Positions 49,568 through 61,885 are shown, counted from the first letter of the stretch. The stretch is 64,000 nt of DNA from Monosporascus cannonballus (GCA_004154925.1 QJNS01000015.1:124001-188000); one strand, 5' to 3'. Numbers and translations are program-made. The notes: generated from the letters alone by a model not told the origin.

Positions 49568-52500
49568 ATTAAGAATTTTATTCGCCTAATTCGCATATAT
49601 ATTTATTAATTAGTTGTTATTAAAATAATATAAGTTATATATTAGGGTTAATTCTTTATATACTTTAATAATAACATTAACGACCGCGCAATTAACGTCC
49701 TTAATTATTTAAAAAGGACCTAAAGATTGAGTTCGCTTTAAGGGCGTATTTTAATATAAAGTATGCGCGTTTAATATTTGAGATTTTATCGATCCCGATC
49801 AGTTATTTTCGTGGCCTATTAAACTAATAAAACTCGATATAACCTCCTATCCCAAAAGACGAATTTGCCATACGGTGCGATCCAATATCTTATTATCGTC
49901 CTTATCGTTCGAAGGAATTACCGAAAAATTTAATCTTACGAGATATCTAATAAGTTTTCTTAAAATAACGACCGAAAGCAGATAAGCCTATAATTAGGAT
50001 TTTGCGGTATATATCTTTAAAGATCGAAAATACGATACCTTTCGCAAAAACGTTAACGACCTAACAAAATAAGTCTTAAAGTTAATATTTTTAGCAATTA
50101 AAAGAACGAATTTTTTCGTTAAAAAAAACTTACAGAAATAATACGCCAAACTGGCCGAATTAAATACCGTATACGATAATAAATTTCTAATTAATACCTA
50201 ACGAAAATATGGCAAAACATTAAAGCAAATTTCGAAATTTGGCAGAAAATTAAACGAATGAATCGTAAAATAGCAAAAATATTACGGCTTTGGAATAACG
50301 ATATAATATTTTAAAAACGAAAATAACGATTATATAGATTAACGACTTATGTATAATATTAGCCCTTATATTTGGCATATGGACCACCATCTTTCAAATA
50401 GTAAAAAAGGCCGAAATCGATAACGGTATGATTAATTTTTAAAAAGCGGTAATTAACTTTTTAAATTATTAGAGTATAACCTATCCCATATTTATATTAC
50501 GAAATATTAAGGTAGCGTTTCCGACGTTTTAAGGGGCCTTTACGGATACCCCTAATTAGGATAATCCTAATTAGAAAAATACCAAGTTTAATAATTTTTA
50601 ACTGAAAAGGAAAACCTCGGGGCATAAGGCAAAACAAAATAATCGTAAAGGTTTTTATATAAATCGAAACGTTAACAAACGAAAACGATAAAAATCGGAT
50701 ATATAAGATATTCGTTATAAGGCTCATTTAAGCGCTTATTATATATTATCTTAATGTTATTATGCATTTCTTGGTAAAACCTTAACGGGTTTCTTCTTTA
50801 ACGACAGGATAAAGATATACGTCTAAAATCGACGGTTTATCGAAAACTATAAAAAGAATATTTATATAAATAAATTAATTTTTAAAAAAGGTAAAACGAA
50901 TTCTGGCTTATTTTTTATTTACTAATTAACGTAACGTTATAAGCGCTTCGTTTTGGTCTTTAAAGGATTTATTTAATTTGGATTTAAGGTTTACGATATA
51001 TATTTTTAACTTTACTAGTAAATTCATAAATTTGAAATTAATCGTTCAAAATAACGGAATATATGTATATAACAACTTTGTTCTTATTAAAAGGTACGGA
51101 AAGATCGATATAATACTTTGAAGACCTAACGGGACAAAGATATTACGTTTATATGACGCAATATATTGCGAAAATTTCGCATATAATTTGATAATTTTCC
51201 GGCAGCTTCGAAGAGAAAGCTATTAATAAGGTAGTTGAGAAATTAGTAATTTAATTCGAAATAAATATAATTAAATAATTATTACGTTAATAAATAAATT
51301 TAATGAATTCGCTATTGAGAATATTGGCGCAATAATTATTTATGTGATTTTAGTAACTTATAAGCAAAATATTAATTCTGAAATAACGAAAGTATTGCGA
51401 ATTAGTAACGGTATTATGTGGCACTTAACATTAAAATATTTAGGACCCGAAATAATCGCATAGTTATAATCTCATACGAAAAAAGTCCGCTTAAAGGGCC
51501 TTATAACAGTCGAATGTCAAATATGTGGCCAGGCGAAAGCTAAAATGCAAATACGCCGTACGCTTAGAGAAAGAACATCTCGATTAGAATAAAAATCGTT
51601 ATCGATTTTACAAATTTCGATAAAAACCTTAAAAAATATAAATACGCTATATTTGCAACTGATCGATATTTAGATTTTATCTGAGATATTTATTTTAAAA
51701 CCGAAAAGTAAAATATATTAATTATAAGGTTTCGATATTTTTTAAAAGTTTTAAAAAATCAGAATAAGATATTTTTATCCCCTTGAAGGCCACAGAGCGT
51801 TAGTCGCAACAATTTTTTAGCGGGTCAATTCGCCGAGAACAGTAATTAGGCCCATTAAAGCTCTATTAAGTTGCGTTACTTCATAGAAACGCGGGTGCGA
51901 AAGTGCTTTAAATGTTAACGTCAAAGATATTATTATCTTTTTCATTCACTTAACATCTCGTTTTCAATTAATTTTCTAAGGCAAAATAGAACGAAAACGA
52001 AAAGCTGCAAACGTTAAAATAAAATCACAAATTCCTGCCGTATAGTTAAACCCTGATACGTATAAAAAAGACCTTATAAATAAAGCCATTTTTCGCCCGA
52101 ACGCGCCCCCAAATCCGTTAGTTAGGATTTACTTTAAGCCATTAATTATCGATAAACGCGAAATTAAAATAAGGCCGTTACCATTTATTTTGTTAAAGCT
52201 ATTTCTTGTTTTTATATTACCTCGGCTAAATAAAAAATGGGTATAATAAATAAATAATTATAAGCCCGAATAAGAAAAAAAGGCAGGTTGCCAGGGTTAT
52301 TTATGGTACGATACGTATATTAAAAAATTATAATTTCTTTTTTTACTTTTATTTATATATATAATTACAAAGAACCTTCGGTCGATTATTACTGGTTCGG
52401 TTTAGATTTTTCCCCGTATCACCCGATTATTAATTTTTTTTTCGCAATCGATAGCAAGTTATATATCGCTGGTTTCGAATCTGGGACTAAGAAAATTAAC

Positions 52501-53611
52501 CTAAGTTACTTTTCGAACGTTATAATAAATGGGTTAAATAAGTACAAACGAAAATATTTAAGCTTTATGTACTAAGGTTTAATATTAATATGGATAAATA
52601 TATTATAAGGTATAATGGCAGGTCGTTTTTTAATATTACGATCCGGAATAAAGCCGAAAATACGGGCTTTAGAGCTTAGGTTTTAACTTATTATAAATTA
52701 TTTATAGTATGGACGGGCTATTATCTAAGCAAAAACGGAGGTCCCGTTAATATTCCATAGGTAAAAATTAGAAAAATCGATAAGAAAAATAATAATCTAT
52801 TAAATTCAATTTAGCATATAATTATTTATTTCGTTAATAAGCTTAAAAATACTTATAACTTTCTATATTATATATTCGTTAATAACTTTTTTTTCGCTAT
52901 AATTGTTTTTGTAATTACGCGAAAAAGGTTTGGTAATAATAAATATAATTCGAAAAAAATCTGAATTAATAAAATAACTGATTAATTTAAAGAAAGCTAA
53001 AAGTATTATTTTGCCTTTTAATTACACAGTAAACTTTTTAACGCTTAATAATAAAGTAAATTAAATCGTTTAGGTTAATAATTTTATCGTTTTATTTTTT
53101 AATATTAGGTGGACGGCGACAAAAAAATCCTATTAATTCGAAAAAAACGGTTATAATACTTTGAATTACTTATAAATATAATCTTAATATGAACGACGTT
53201 AATCTTAGTAATTAACGGAGGTTTAATTTTAAATGGGATTACAAATTTCGACGTAACGTAATGTAAGCTTTTTTATATAATTTCCTGTTTTACGTTATCG
53301 TTAATAACTGTTTTTTGTTATAAAAATAAGGCAAACATTTATGGAAATTATATCGGAATGCGACTTTTTTTCGCAAAGCATTAATTAATAAAGGTGTTTG
53401 ATATTTCGGGTTATTTTTAACGAACGTTAAAAAATTTTGAGAAATTCCTTTCGTACTGGTAAAATAGAAATCTTTATCAATTAGTACCGGAAAGTTTCAG
53501 GGAAATTCTTTTTAAGGTATTAGGCTTATTTGGGGTATTTTTATTGCGGTACGCGGCAAGTAAAGCTTCAAATTGCAGGTAATAATATTGCGAATCGGCA
53601 GTTAGCTCGAT

Positions 53612-55110
53612 CAGGCGCTAGTCAAAATAAATGGCGCACCTAACCGCCCCACCCTCCAAAATTCCATGCAATTTGCATATAGCTTAAGAGATAACAAAGG
53701 TTATTTGAGATACGATTAAGATAAAGCCTTTAAAAATACTTTATATGATAAATTTAGGCGTTAATTTAATGGGTTATATATTATTTTCCGCCAATAATTA
53801 TATCCCCTTACCGTTATATCATAAATTTGAATATAACCTTTTGCCACTTTTTATTTATTATATTTTAGCTTTTTTCAGGTAGCCTTATAAGTTGTTACGT
53901 ATTGATATAAGGGTTATTCGTAATATGGGATTTAACTTTCTTAATGGTATTTTTGATCGGGTTCGTTTCGGGGTTATTATAAATATTTTGGATAATGATA
54001 TAACCCTTGTTTTGGAGTTACTGCTTAATAATTTTCGACATATGGCTTATATCGTTATCTTGCTATATGATCAGGTCCTTACGGCCGAAATAAAATTTTA
54101 CAAAAATTATCGCCCGATTTATAATTTCGATATATTTCGAAAAAGTTATTTTCTTACGGGGGTTTTTAATTTCGTACCCAAAAAGGGGTAATCGCCAGTT
54201 ATTTACGGTTATTAATTCCATAACGTAATAGGCTTTTTGTTGATAATGTTTAAGGGGAGGATTGTAATAAAATATTTATTAAAGGCGTTATTTTTATCGG
54301 CGTTGCCCCCGATTTATAATAATATTAGATTTAGCGACGGTTTATTACGCGTTATAATCCTTAGCCTTTTTTTAATATTATTCCTACTTTTTTTCTTAAA
54401 GCCGAAATATATTTTATTTTCGAAAACGAATTTTGTAAAGAAGTTTGAGTTTTTTTAATAATTATCGATTAACTTTTATTGGGTTCGTTTTACCCGGTAA
54501 TTTTTAATAAAATTATTAAGTTTGGGTTTTTTCGTTTCGAAATAAATATAAATCTTTAACGGCTTAAAAACCTTTTTGAAAATATTTATAAAATATTAAA
54601 GATTTATTCCGGCCTTTTTTGCGAAAATTTATTATTTTAGCCGATAATTATTCCAAAGGTTAAATATATAATAATAAAAATAATTAATAAATTCGATATA
54701 TATTTCGTCGAATTTACGTTTTCTTTTTTTGGGGATTTAAGGTAATATATTAGGAGTATTTTCTTTTATTTAACGTTTTCCTGTAATTTCGAGAACGTCG
54801 AATATCCTGAAGAGTTGGCGATTTGAAGCGCCGATATTAAGGGTGTTATTAAGCTTTTTGGCCCTTTTAAGTTTGGCTTTAGCCGTATTATTAGCGGTAT
54901 TTATTAGCGCTTAAAAACGAAGGAGGAATTAAAGAATTAAGGTAGGAAAAAATTCACCGTAATCGCGATATATCGCTTTTTATGATAATGTAAAAAGATT
55001 ATATAATCGTTATTAATATTGTTAAATTACGAAGGCTTGAAATTATCATAATTTAGGTGTATTTGGAGGCTAGTTGGTATAAGTGCGCCATTTATTTTGA
55101 CTAGCGCCTG
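53612..55110 (-). mobile_element. Tc1-1: Tc1/mariner-type transposon inside TIR-1
   Basis: Inverted ends of about 30 bp (CAGGCGCTAGTCAAAATAAA TGGCGCAC and its inverse) enclose 1499 bp. The exact TSD is unclear: CGAT occurs next to both ends, and a TA pair is found only a few bases further out. A minus-strand frame carries DDE words of the Tc1 type (next entry). The end repeat shares GCGCTAGTC with the ends of TIR-1. Confidence 0.78.
53880..54064 (-). pseudogene. Tc1-1 transposase catalytic-core remnant
   Basis: The minus strand reads QDNDISHMSKIIKQ-stop-LQNKGYIIIQNIYNNP, then ETNPIKNTIKKVKSHI. QDND.SH is the second-aspartate box of Tc1/mariner transposases. NPI(E/K)N about 33 residues later is the third-acidic box, with Lys now at the usual Glu place (GAA to AAA). 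The stop stands where TGG could have become TAA. The upstream start and HTH region were not identified. Confidence 0.75.
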
Positions 55111-56741
55111 CCCGATATATAACGTCTCGTTACTTAGAATACGGTGTTACAATTTGTAATAATAGCCGGTATTGGTACTTATATCATAATGCAAAATAGG
55201 TATGGCTAAAGGTAGCGTTTCCTTCAGAAGATGATTGGGTTAGCTGGGCGAATAAAAAAATGTCGCCGAGAAGCTAGCGAAAAATTGTTGCGACTAGCGC
55301 CCTGTGGCCTTCAAGGGGATAGATGTTCGAATACGATAATAAGATCTTAAAAATTTACCAACTTAAAAATATGTTATAATCACCTTTTTTTAATATTAAA
55401 CTTAAATTTTTAATATTATATATTTAAGTTTAAAACAGGAGTATAAATTATTTAAGGAATATAATTAAGAAAAAAATAATTACGATACGAAATAGTATTA
55501 AATTACCTTTATTCCTAATCGTATATATTTTAAAAACGGTAATATACTTATATAACCGTACCTTTCAATACGCGTTTTTTGGGAAAACTTATACGATGTT
55601 TATTATATTTACCTAGCGTACAAAAACGGCATAGCAGTGTTTAGTCGGAAGCTTTAATAAGTTTACCTGCGAACATATGGCTATATAGCTTACGTTATAA
55701 TAATTACTGCTGTAAAAAAAGATTTTAAATTTTAAATCTTAAAGTATAAATAAATTATTTTATTAGTTACCGATTTACGAATATTTACAAAATTTGGAAT
55801 TTATTAATTAATAAAATTAATATTGTTCGAAACATATAATTTAATAAAAATGTTTTTTATATAATATTAAAAACCTAAAACATATCATTTTGTACGTAAC
55901 AAAAAATAAATTATAGACATTATTTTAATAAGTAAAATTATCTAATTAGGTTAATAGCTACTTTTTACATATTTAAAAAGAAAACGAAAATCTAAACGGA
56001 ATAATTTAATTACCAATAAAGCATAAAAAGGTAATTTTTAAAAAAATATTAACGTAAAAGATATACGAAATCGCAAAAAAATAAACCTATTTATAAGGAA
56101 CTAATTATCCTTATACGACCGTTATCTTCGAATTATTCTCGTCTCCTGAACTATTATCGCCGTTAACGTTTACCTTAATAATTATTACGATTATTATGTT
56201 GACGGAAAAAAATAAAGGTAACCCTAGGCTTTTGTTATATTATTCAAATCAAAATGGCAGTAAAAAGCGATTGTACTTTACGGGTCGTAAACGTAAGGCT
56301 TTCGTATATTCCGTACCGAACTGATATTGTCCAAAACGAATATCAGGTGTAAAAAATCGTATTTAATACAAAACGTTTTAACTTTTTTTATACATACGAA
56401 CGATAACCGGCGAGTAAATTACGAAATTTTAAAAAAAATAATTACTCGAAATACGTATTACTTTAATCGGAAAATTTTAAATATTAAAATATACCAAAAA
56501 ATACTTAGATTATAGGACCGAATAAATAAACGTAACTTATTATTACCGCCGCAAAGTTATAAAAAATTATATACATATTTATTAAAAAATATATTTTGTA
56601 AAACCGAAGAAATTTATTTATATAATTATTAAAAGATATAATCATAGGAAATTATTATTTAAGTTTCTGTTAAAATAAAATAGGTTTTAAGATATATATA
56701 GATATACGTTTATAAGTTTAATAAGTATAACTAGATATAAA

Positions 56742-57120
56742 AATACAAGGCCCGTTTTGTTATACAAAACGATTAACAACTAAAAAACGCTTATAGCGAT
56801 ATATACGTATTTACATTTGCTGGAAAATCGTTTCGAACTCTAATTACTACCGCAGCTAAGTTTAACCTAAAGCTTAAGTAATATAACGCTATAAACGTTT
56901 TCGTTAATGCAACGTTACCTTACAAAATATATATAAAAATACCTTTAGAATACTTATAACGTAAAAAGGTATTTTTAATTAGGAAAGCGTTATATGAACT
57001 AAAGGAATTACTTTTACTTTGGCAGAAAAAATTTATTAACATATTAAAAGATTTGGGATTAAACTTTTTTTTTTACAAACTTTATTATTTTATTCGTTAG
57101 AGAGTGCTTTGTTTTGTAAC
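56742..57120 (+). pseudogene. Copia-1b reverse transcriptase N-terminal block, remnant
   Basis: Collinear with 9057-9410 of Copia-1a; ARFVIQND, then TTAAKFNLKLK and NAINAFVNATLP can be read with more stops than in Copia-1a. Residues typical of copia RT (K.R.V.RG..Q, NAF.N..L) remain visible. Confidence 0.8.
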
Positions 57121-57589
57121 GGATATTATCGCCGTATATAATAAAAAGGATTTAAATTTCGTTAATTAATTAGTTTAATAAGTTTAGAAATAATATATTT
57201 TTATAAAAAATAAAAATTTATAATAGTTTTTCGGAATCGAATTAATTAAAAATAAATTTAATAATAAGATCTAATTATCTTAACATTACTTTATAAATAA
57301 ACTGGCTAACTTAATCCCCTAAAAAGTTTAAATAGCTGCCCAAAAACGCCTATAATAAACGTCGAACTATTGCCGAATCCTGATCCGGCCTATCCAAGTT
57401 TAATTAGCAAATATTTTAAAAAAATCGGTTTTATCCAATACGTTCTAATCAATATGCGACCACATATATTCTTTACGATATCCCGACTTACCTGATTCAA
57501 TCTGACTCTTAATAATGTATATTATAAAATTATTAATCGAATTATATTATGCTTATTGAATACCAAAAGGTTAACGTTACAATTCGGGC

Positions 57590-57765
57590 GTAAATATTTA
57601 GTAAATATTTAAAATGATATTTTTTAAACAACTAATACGATCGATCGAAAAAGCTCCCAAGCTTACGTTATGAAATTATTTGGCGGAATAATAAGATAGC
57701 GAGCGAATAAGAAAGATATAATAATTACATTTATAACCGAAACGGAATTATTATTCTTTATGTAA
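57590..57765 (+). pseudogene. Copia-1b RNase H remnant
   Basis: One frame reads NTIDRKSSQAYVMKLFGG, a stop-containing stretch, then RANKKDIIITFITETELL. These are the copia RNase H words D..RKSTSGYVF...GG.I.W.S.KQ..V..S(T)TEAE. Integrase before RT is implied by family order but cannot be read. Confidence 0.85.
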
Positions 57766-57934
57766 GTTGCAAAAAAAGCCTTATTTTTTCGATTAATCGA
57801 AGAATTAAAAGTCAGGCGTATATACGGAACCGTTAAATATATAATGCGATAATTAACAGATTATACGGCTAATTAATGCTAACGTCGCCCTTTTGAAAAC
57901 AAAATTGCAGTACGTAAATATACATAATTATTAA

Positions 57935-58171
57935 TTGCGAAAAATAATAAAAAAGGTCCTAATTAAAGTAAATTATACATTTACAGGCGATATGCTAGTT
58001 AATAAACTTATTAAAGCCTTGTTACTAAAAGTTTTTAAATATTTCAAAAAGCAGCTAAAATTAATAGATATTACAAAAGCCTTAAACCAGTACAAGAAAG
58101 TTTTAAAAGTTATTTCAAATAAGGAATTAATTAATCAGAAGGATTTAATCCCTGGAAGAAAGGTGGAATAA
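57935..58171 (+). pseudogene. Copia-1b pol C-terminus, uninterrupted fragment
   Basis: A 78-codon frame reads YTFTGDMLVNKLIKALLLKV, then FKYFKKQLKLIDI. It corresponds to the end of copia RNase H (ADMLTK.L....F..L..LG(L)), and a Lys-rich tail reaches the stop at 58171, 73 bp before the 3' LTR. The ATG at 57935 is internal to the old pol frame; no separate gene is implied. Confidence 0.82.
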
Positions 58172-58244
58172 ATAATTATAGCTTTAAAAAGTGATAAAGT
58201 GTAACGATTAACGCCGTAAAATGCTTTAAGGCGTTAAGGGGGTA

Positions 58245-58408
58245 TATTAGCTAGCTAAGAATACGAAGCGTTCTCTATATACGAAAAGGTCACATACTAA
58301 TCGGCTCATATATGTTCCGTGGCTAAGCTACTTAGAGTTTTACGCGTGCGAAAGCACTTACAACTTAACTGAATATAATAATACAACTGATGTTCTCTAT
58401 ATCTAATA
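58245..58408 (+). repeat. Copia-1b 3' LTR (164 bp)
   Basis: Begins TATTAGCTAGCTAAG directly after the purine tract AAGGGGGTA, ends CTAATA, and is followed by TSD TAACA. Confidence 0.92.
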
Positions 58409-58429
58409 TAACATCCTGCTTTACTTCAA

Positions 58430-58595
58430 TATAAATATACAAGCTTAATAATTTCGTGATTTAAAGAATATTAATTCGTAATAAAAATATGATTACGTAA
58501 ATAAGTATTTATTACTTAAAATTCTTACGATATTTCTGTTAGCATAAACTCGTATAACTAAGATTAAATAGTTGATTAAGCTTATTAGCTGTTAT
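58430..58595 (+). repeat. Gypsy-type LTR remnant beside Copia-1b
   Basis: Starts with TATACAAGCTTAATAATTTC and ends with CATAAACTCGTATAACTAAG and GATTAAGCTTATTAGCTG. It is collinear with the last 170 bp of the Gypsy-1/Gypsy-2 LTRs, with small deletions. Copia-1b appears to have inserted at or just upstream of it. Confidence 0.65.
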
Positions 58596-58599
58596 AGAA

Positions 58600-60180
58600 C
58601 GTTTATATTCCAAATTTAAGTTTTATTTTATCGGCAATAATTTTATTTCTTTGAAATTGAAAAATTTGATTTACTTCTATTGCTCTACATTTAAAGTATA
58701 TATAAAATGTCGAATTTATCGAGCTTATTTAAAGCTATTAACAATTTTTTAATTTAAAAAATACCCTTTTAAATAACCGTAGAAAATTTAACAATTTTAA
58801 CAACGATACAGAAAACGGATTTTTTTTCACGCAAATTGATCTTAGACTTCGCTAGCTCGTTACTGTGATACGGCATTTAATTAATGAAAAAAAATAATTA
58901 TCGAGGCTTCGCTCAGGAACTCACGAGATTGCCTGGCTCAAACGCTTTCGCAAATACGAATATGATTGGTGCTTTACAACTAAGCTAGTATTCCTGCCCC
59001 CACACCTAGTAGTCCGCGACTTGCGAGTTTCGATTCGAACCGGGTGGGGTTTATCTCAGCTAGCTCAGGCCTCTGCTGGCTCGTTTCTATTTTTGATGTA
59101 CTTTTATATTACGCCAAGGCTTTAAAATTGACCAATCAAATAACCTATCTCCGTAACGAATTAGCGAGGCCGAAGTTTAAATTGCAAAAAAACAAAAAGA
59201 CGTCTCCGTTTTATAATTTTTTTAAGTTAATAAATTCTTTTTATTTTCATAACTAATTTAAATTTTATACACTTTATATTTTAAATGCGTTACGTATAAA
59301 TTAATAGGTATATAAGAAAAATTTCCATTTTTTTAAATACGAATTAAAATTAATATATTTAAGTTAAAATTCGAAAAATTTACTAATTATAATTTTTTTA
59401 TAGTTACAACAGCGCAAATACCACATATATTATTTTGCTATAAACCGTCCGAAGATAATTCGGTATAGAAAAAACCCGTCCAGCTATATTTTTGCCCGTA
59501 CGGGCTGCCGTTATTACGTTACAGCTATAAAAAGATTCTGAGTAACCAAATCCGGAACGGTTTTATAACTTTCATAACATACTTATCGATTATATTATTA
59601 TATATCGAATTTCTTTAATATATTTTATATGGGACAAATCCGTCCAAATATTGTTTAGCTATACGGATTATCGTTATTACGTTATAATTATAAAAAGTTC
59701 AGGAAAACCAAAGCCGAAATGCTTTTATAGCTATAACGTTATAATTATAGCCTGTACGGGCAGAAATATAACTAAACGAGCTTTTTCTATATTAAATTAC
59801 CTTTAAAAAACTCACAATAAATTATTATATATAATAATTACGTTATTATAGCTATAAAACAATTAAAGCCAATTAAATACAAAATACCTTTATAATTGCA
59901 GTATAATAATTATTATATGTAACATTTTATCATAATTTTTTTTTAAAAAATAGCTTAATATAAAATTTTTCATTTAATCATGTTTTTGCTCGTACAAATT
60001 ATAGTTATTACGTTATAATTATAAAGCTGTTTTAATTTAAAAAATATATATAACGGAAAATTTAATTTGTTTTTTTAAATATTTTTATTAATTTAAATCC
60101 GAAAACAATTATATAGATATATTTATAAATTTCAGTATTTTATAATAAAAATTTATTATTATGATATTTGCGAATTTTTT
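58600..60180. other. AT-rich tail of the repeat block with small repeats, no gene
   Basis: Contains a GC-richer stretch at 58.83-59.09 kb, whose CTTAGACTTCGCTAGCTCGT word recurs in altered form near 35145. It also holds a family of inverted short repeats at 59.47-60.03 kb. The open frame at 59044-59256 (70 codons) shows nothing recognisable. Confidence 0.55.
59474..59780. repeat. MITE-like inverted repeat (about 307 bp)
   Basis: The left arm (59474-59535, GTCCAGCTATATTTTTGCCC, GTACGGGC, TTATTACGTTACAGCTATAA) recurs inverted at 59722-59780. A third, direct partial copy lies at 59637-59700 and a short one at 59995-60030. The core GCCCGTACGGGC is itself a perfect palindrome. No coding capacity. 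Probably a miniature inverted-repeat element or a small cluster of them. Confidence 0.6.
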
Positions 60181-60197
60181 GTTACGGCACTAGCAAA

Positions 60198-60251
60198 GCG
60201 GCTTATTTAAGCCGCCGTTTCGCTATATATACGCAAGCGCTACGCGCTTGC
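60198..60251. repeat. Two adjacent perfect hairpins at the edge of the AT-rich block
   Basis: GCGGCTTA-TT-TAAGCCGC (60198-60215) and GCAAGCGC-TAC-GCGCTTGC (60233-60251) each have 8-bp perfect arms. A CT-rich stretch follows (CTCTTTTCTTTCTTTCTCG). They sit within 200 bp of the return to normal base composition. They could be ends of a small element; a terminator role is not suggested here. Confidence 0.6.
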
Positions 60252-61880
60252 TTGATAGCTCTTTTCTTTCTTTCTCGTACAACAACAGAATATCTTCCAG
60301 AAACCAAAGAGGTGTACAGCGCTGTGACATTTTTAAATTAAAATCTTAAAAATTTATATAGAAATATGCAAAACGGAATTACAAAAATAACTTGATACTA
60401 GAGCTTATTTTGGAAGTTTTGTTATTTTTATGGGTTTTTATAAATTAGGTTAGCGTAGTATTAAAAGTTATTTAGCCACAGCTACGCCACAGGCGCAGCC
60501 ACAACCTCCAAAATAGGGCCTGATTTTAATGAGGCAAGGTGGGCTAAGACTACTGCCGGTATAGCGACGGCTAGTACTTATAATGGTATCATTTTCTTCT
60601 GGGCGGACGATATGGGCTAGACCCTGTCCTAAGAAATGCCCTTTCAAGGACGAACCGCGAGCGGACCTGGTTCGTAAAGTATCTGATGCTGATTTGGTCA
60701 ACAAGGCTATCGTTTTATATCCTATGGTAAAAGCAAATCTTCTGAGCATCACCAGATTATGCGGAAAGGGGTTAACATTGCGATAGTATCTAGGATAGTG
60801 GTATACTGCTAGTGGAGACGTCTCGATAGGGCTTGAAACCTATGCTTATGGCTGTACCAGCGGGTGCCAACTTAGCTTGAGTAAGGATCTCCCAGCGCCC
60901 AGCGCACCGTCCACCGCTTAGTTATGGCGCGCAATGCCGGCGACGAGGTCGTTATTGCGCAGTGCCCGCCGGCCTATCACTGCACCCAGCTGTGCACTAT
61001 CGCTGCAGGCATGGGGAAGACGGCAGATCTCCCCAGGGCCGGACGAAACTGGCTTACCCGAACCCATATGGCATTATCTTCTGTGACCCCAACAAGTGAA
61101 GGCCGCCTCCCCTCTCCTCCCCTTTCTCGCCAAAATATCTATCTTATTTATTCGAAGTTCAATATTTGGGTTTATCTGCACCAGGTATTGGAGGCCAACG
61201 CTGAAAACACAGTCCATAACATGAAGAAAACATTACCACCACATGTCTGTTGAACATGGACTCCCGCAAAGATGGTTAGAAAGCCCGATGAAGGGAGCCT
61301 CCTCGGACACTCACCCTACACCCTTATCAACCTAAGTATGCAGTAGATAAAGGTCCTTCTGGATAAATCTGGTGGCGGAAGGGGATGGCCTCTGCGGGTT
61401 TCGCCTGATGTCAATTTAACCATACATCCCGGGTAGTTTTCGCGGCACTGGAACGACGGATCGGAGGTGTGAAATACCTTGGCCAACTCCTCGGGTAATC
61501 CTTTACCCCGGTCTTTTATTCACTTGTGTCTATCGAGCGGGAAGAGAAGTAAAGACGCCCCAAGATACTTAAGCCGATAACCACTAGAGGCGCCCATTGG
61601 ATGGCATCTGAATCGACAGGCATCACTGCCGCGTCGATATAGCACCATTGATTCTGAATGGTCAACCTGGTCCATCCAGCAGCCCTGTAGTCCCAGCCCT
61701 GTCGTCTGTATCGGACTTAACGCCCCAAAACCTCCAAGATTGTCACACACAATTGAAATATCACCATGCCAAGGCAGCAGACCCATAGGAAGACACGCCC
61801 ACAGTCTTGTACCAATCCTTACCTAGGCTAAGGCGTACTATGCTATCTAAAAGTTCCACCCATTCATTCCTTAACTATTT
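60252..61880. other. Normal-composition region without a convincing gene
   Basis: Several short open frames lie on both strands (for example 60468-60752 -, 60583-60786 +, 60924-61253 +, 61520-61786 -). They overlap each other and show no domain I know, no repeated motif and no clear intron. The CT-rich stretch near 61110-61130 is the kind of sequence seen upstream of fungal genes, but no start can be tied to it. Confidence 0.5.
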
Positions 61881-61885
61881 ATTGT

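Larger units (their letters stand above)
51778..55319. mobile_element. TIR-1: class II transposon inside Copia-1b, itself carrying Tc1-1
   Basis: Inverted ends of about 40 bp (TCCCCTTGAAGGCCACAG...GTCGCAACAATTTTT) differ only by two transitions, with TA on both outer sides (51776-51777, 55320-55321). Copia-1a at 5690-5720 gives the empty site. The total is 3542 bp; without Tc1-1 it is about 2.0 kb, the size of an autonomous Tc1-mariner/Pogo element. I could not read a transposase in the left part (51.9-53.6 kb), which is less AT-rich than the host element but full of stops. Superfamily is inferred only from the TA duplication. Confidence 0.8.
49404..58408 (+). mobile_element. Copia-1b: Ty1/copia LTR retrotransposon with nested DNA transposons
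   Basis: Second copy of the Copia-1 family. LTRs of 164 bp (49404-49567, 58245-58408) start TGTCAG/TATTAG, and a perfect TSD TAACA lies at 49399-49403 and 58409-58413. Length is 9005 bp, or about 5.46 kb without TIR-1. It is collinear with Copia-1a from the leader through pol to the purine tract (AAGGGGG). Reverse transcriptase (about 56.75-57.1 kb) and RNase H (57.6-58.17 kb) can be read as copia-type. It lacks the Pogo-1 insert of Copia-1a, while Copia-1a lacks TIR-1. Confidence 0.93.

Noticed and set aside
53892..54191. 99-codon plus-strand frame
   Set aside because: Antisense to the Tc1-1 transposase remnant, whose conserved boxes lie on the minus strand.
54237..54458. 73-codon plus-strand frame, hydrophobic
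   Set aside because: Within Tc1-1 on the wrong strand; composition-driven.
53590..55130. A hAT-type 8-bp duplication around Tc1-1
   Set aside because: The eight bases next to the two ends do not match, and the transposase boxes are Tc1-type.
3300..60000. Mitochondrial DNA inserted in the nucleus, because of the high AT content
   Set aside because: The sequence resolves into retrotransposons with TSDs; copies differ by C-to-T and G-to-A changes as in RIP, and no mitochondrial gene is recognised.
60468..61786. Small genes in the open frames between the repeat block and the transcription factor
   Set aside because: Frames overlap on both strands, lack domains and typical start context; not supported from sequence alone.
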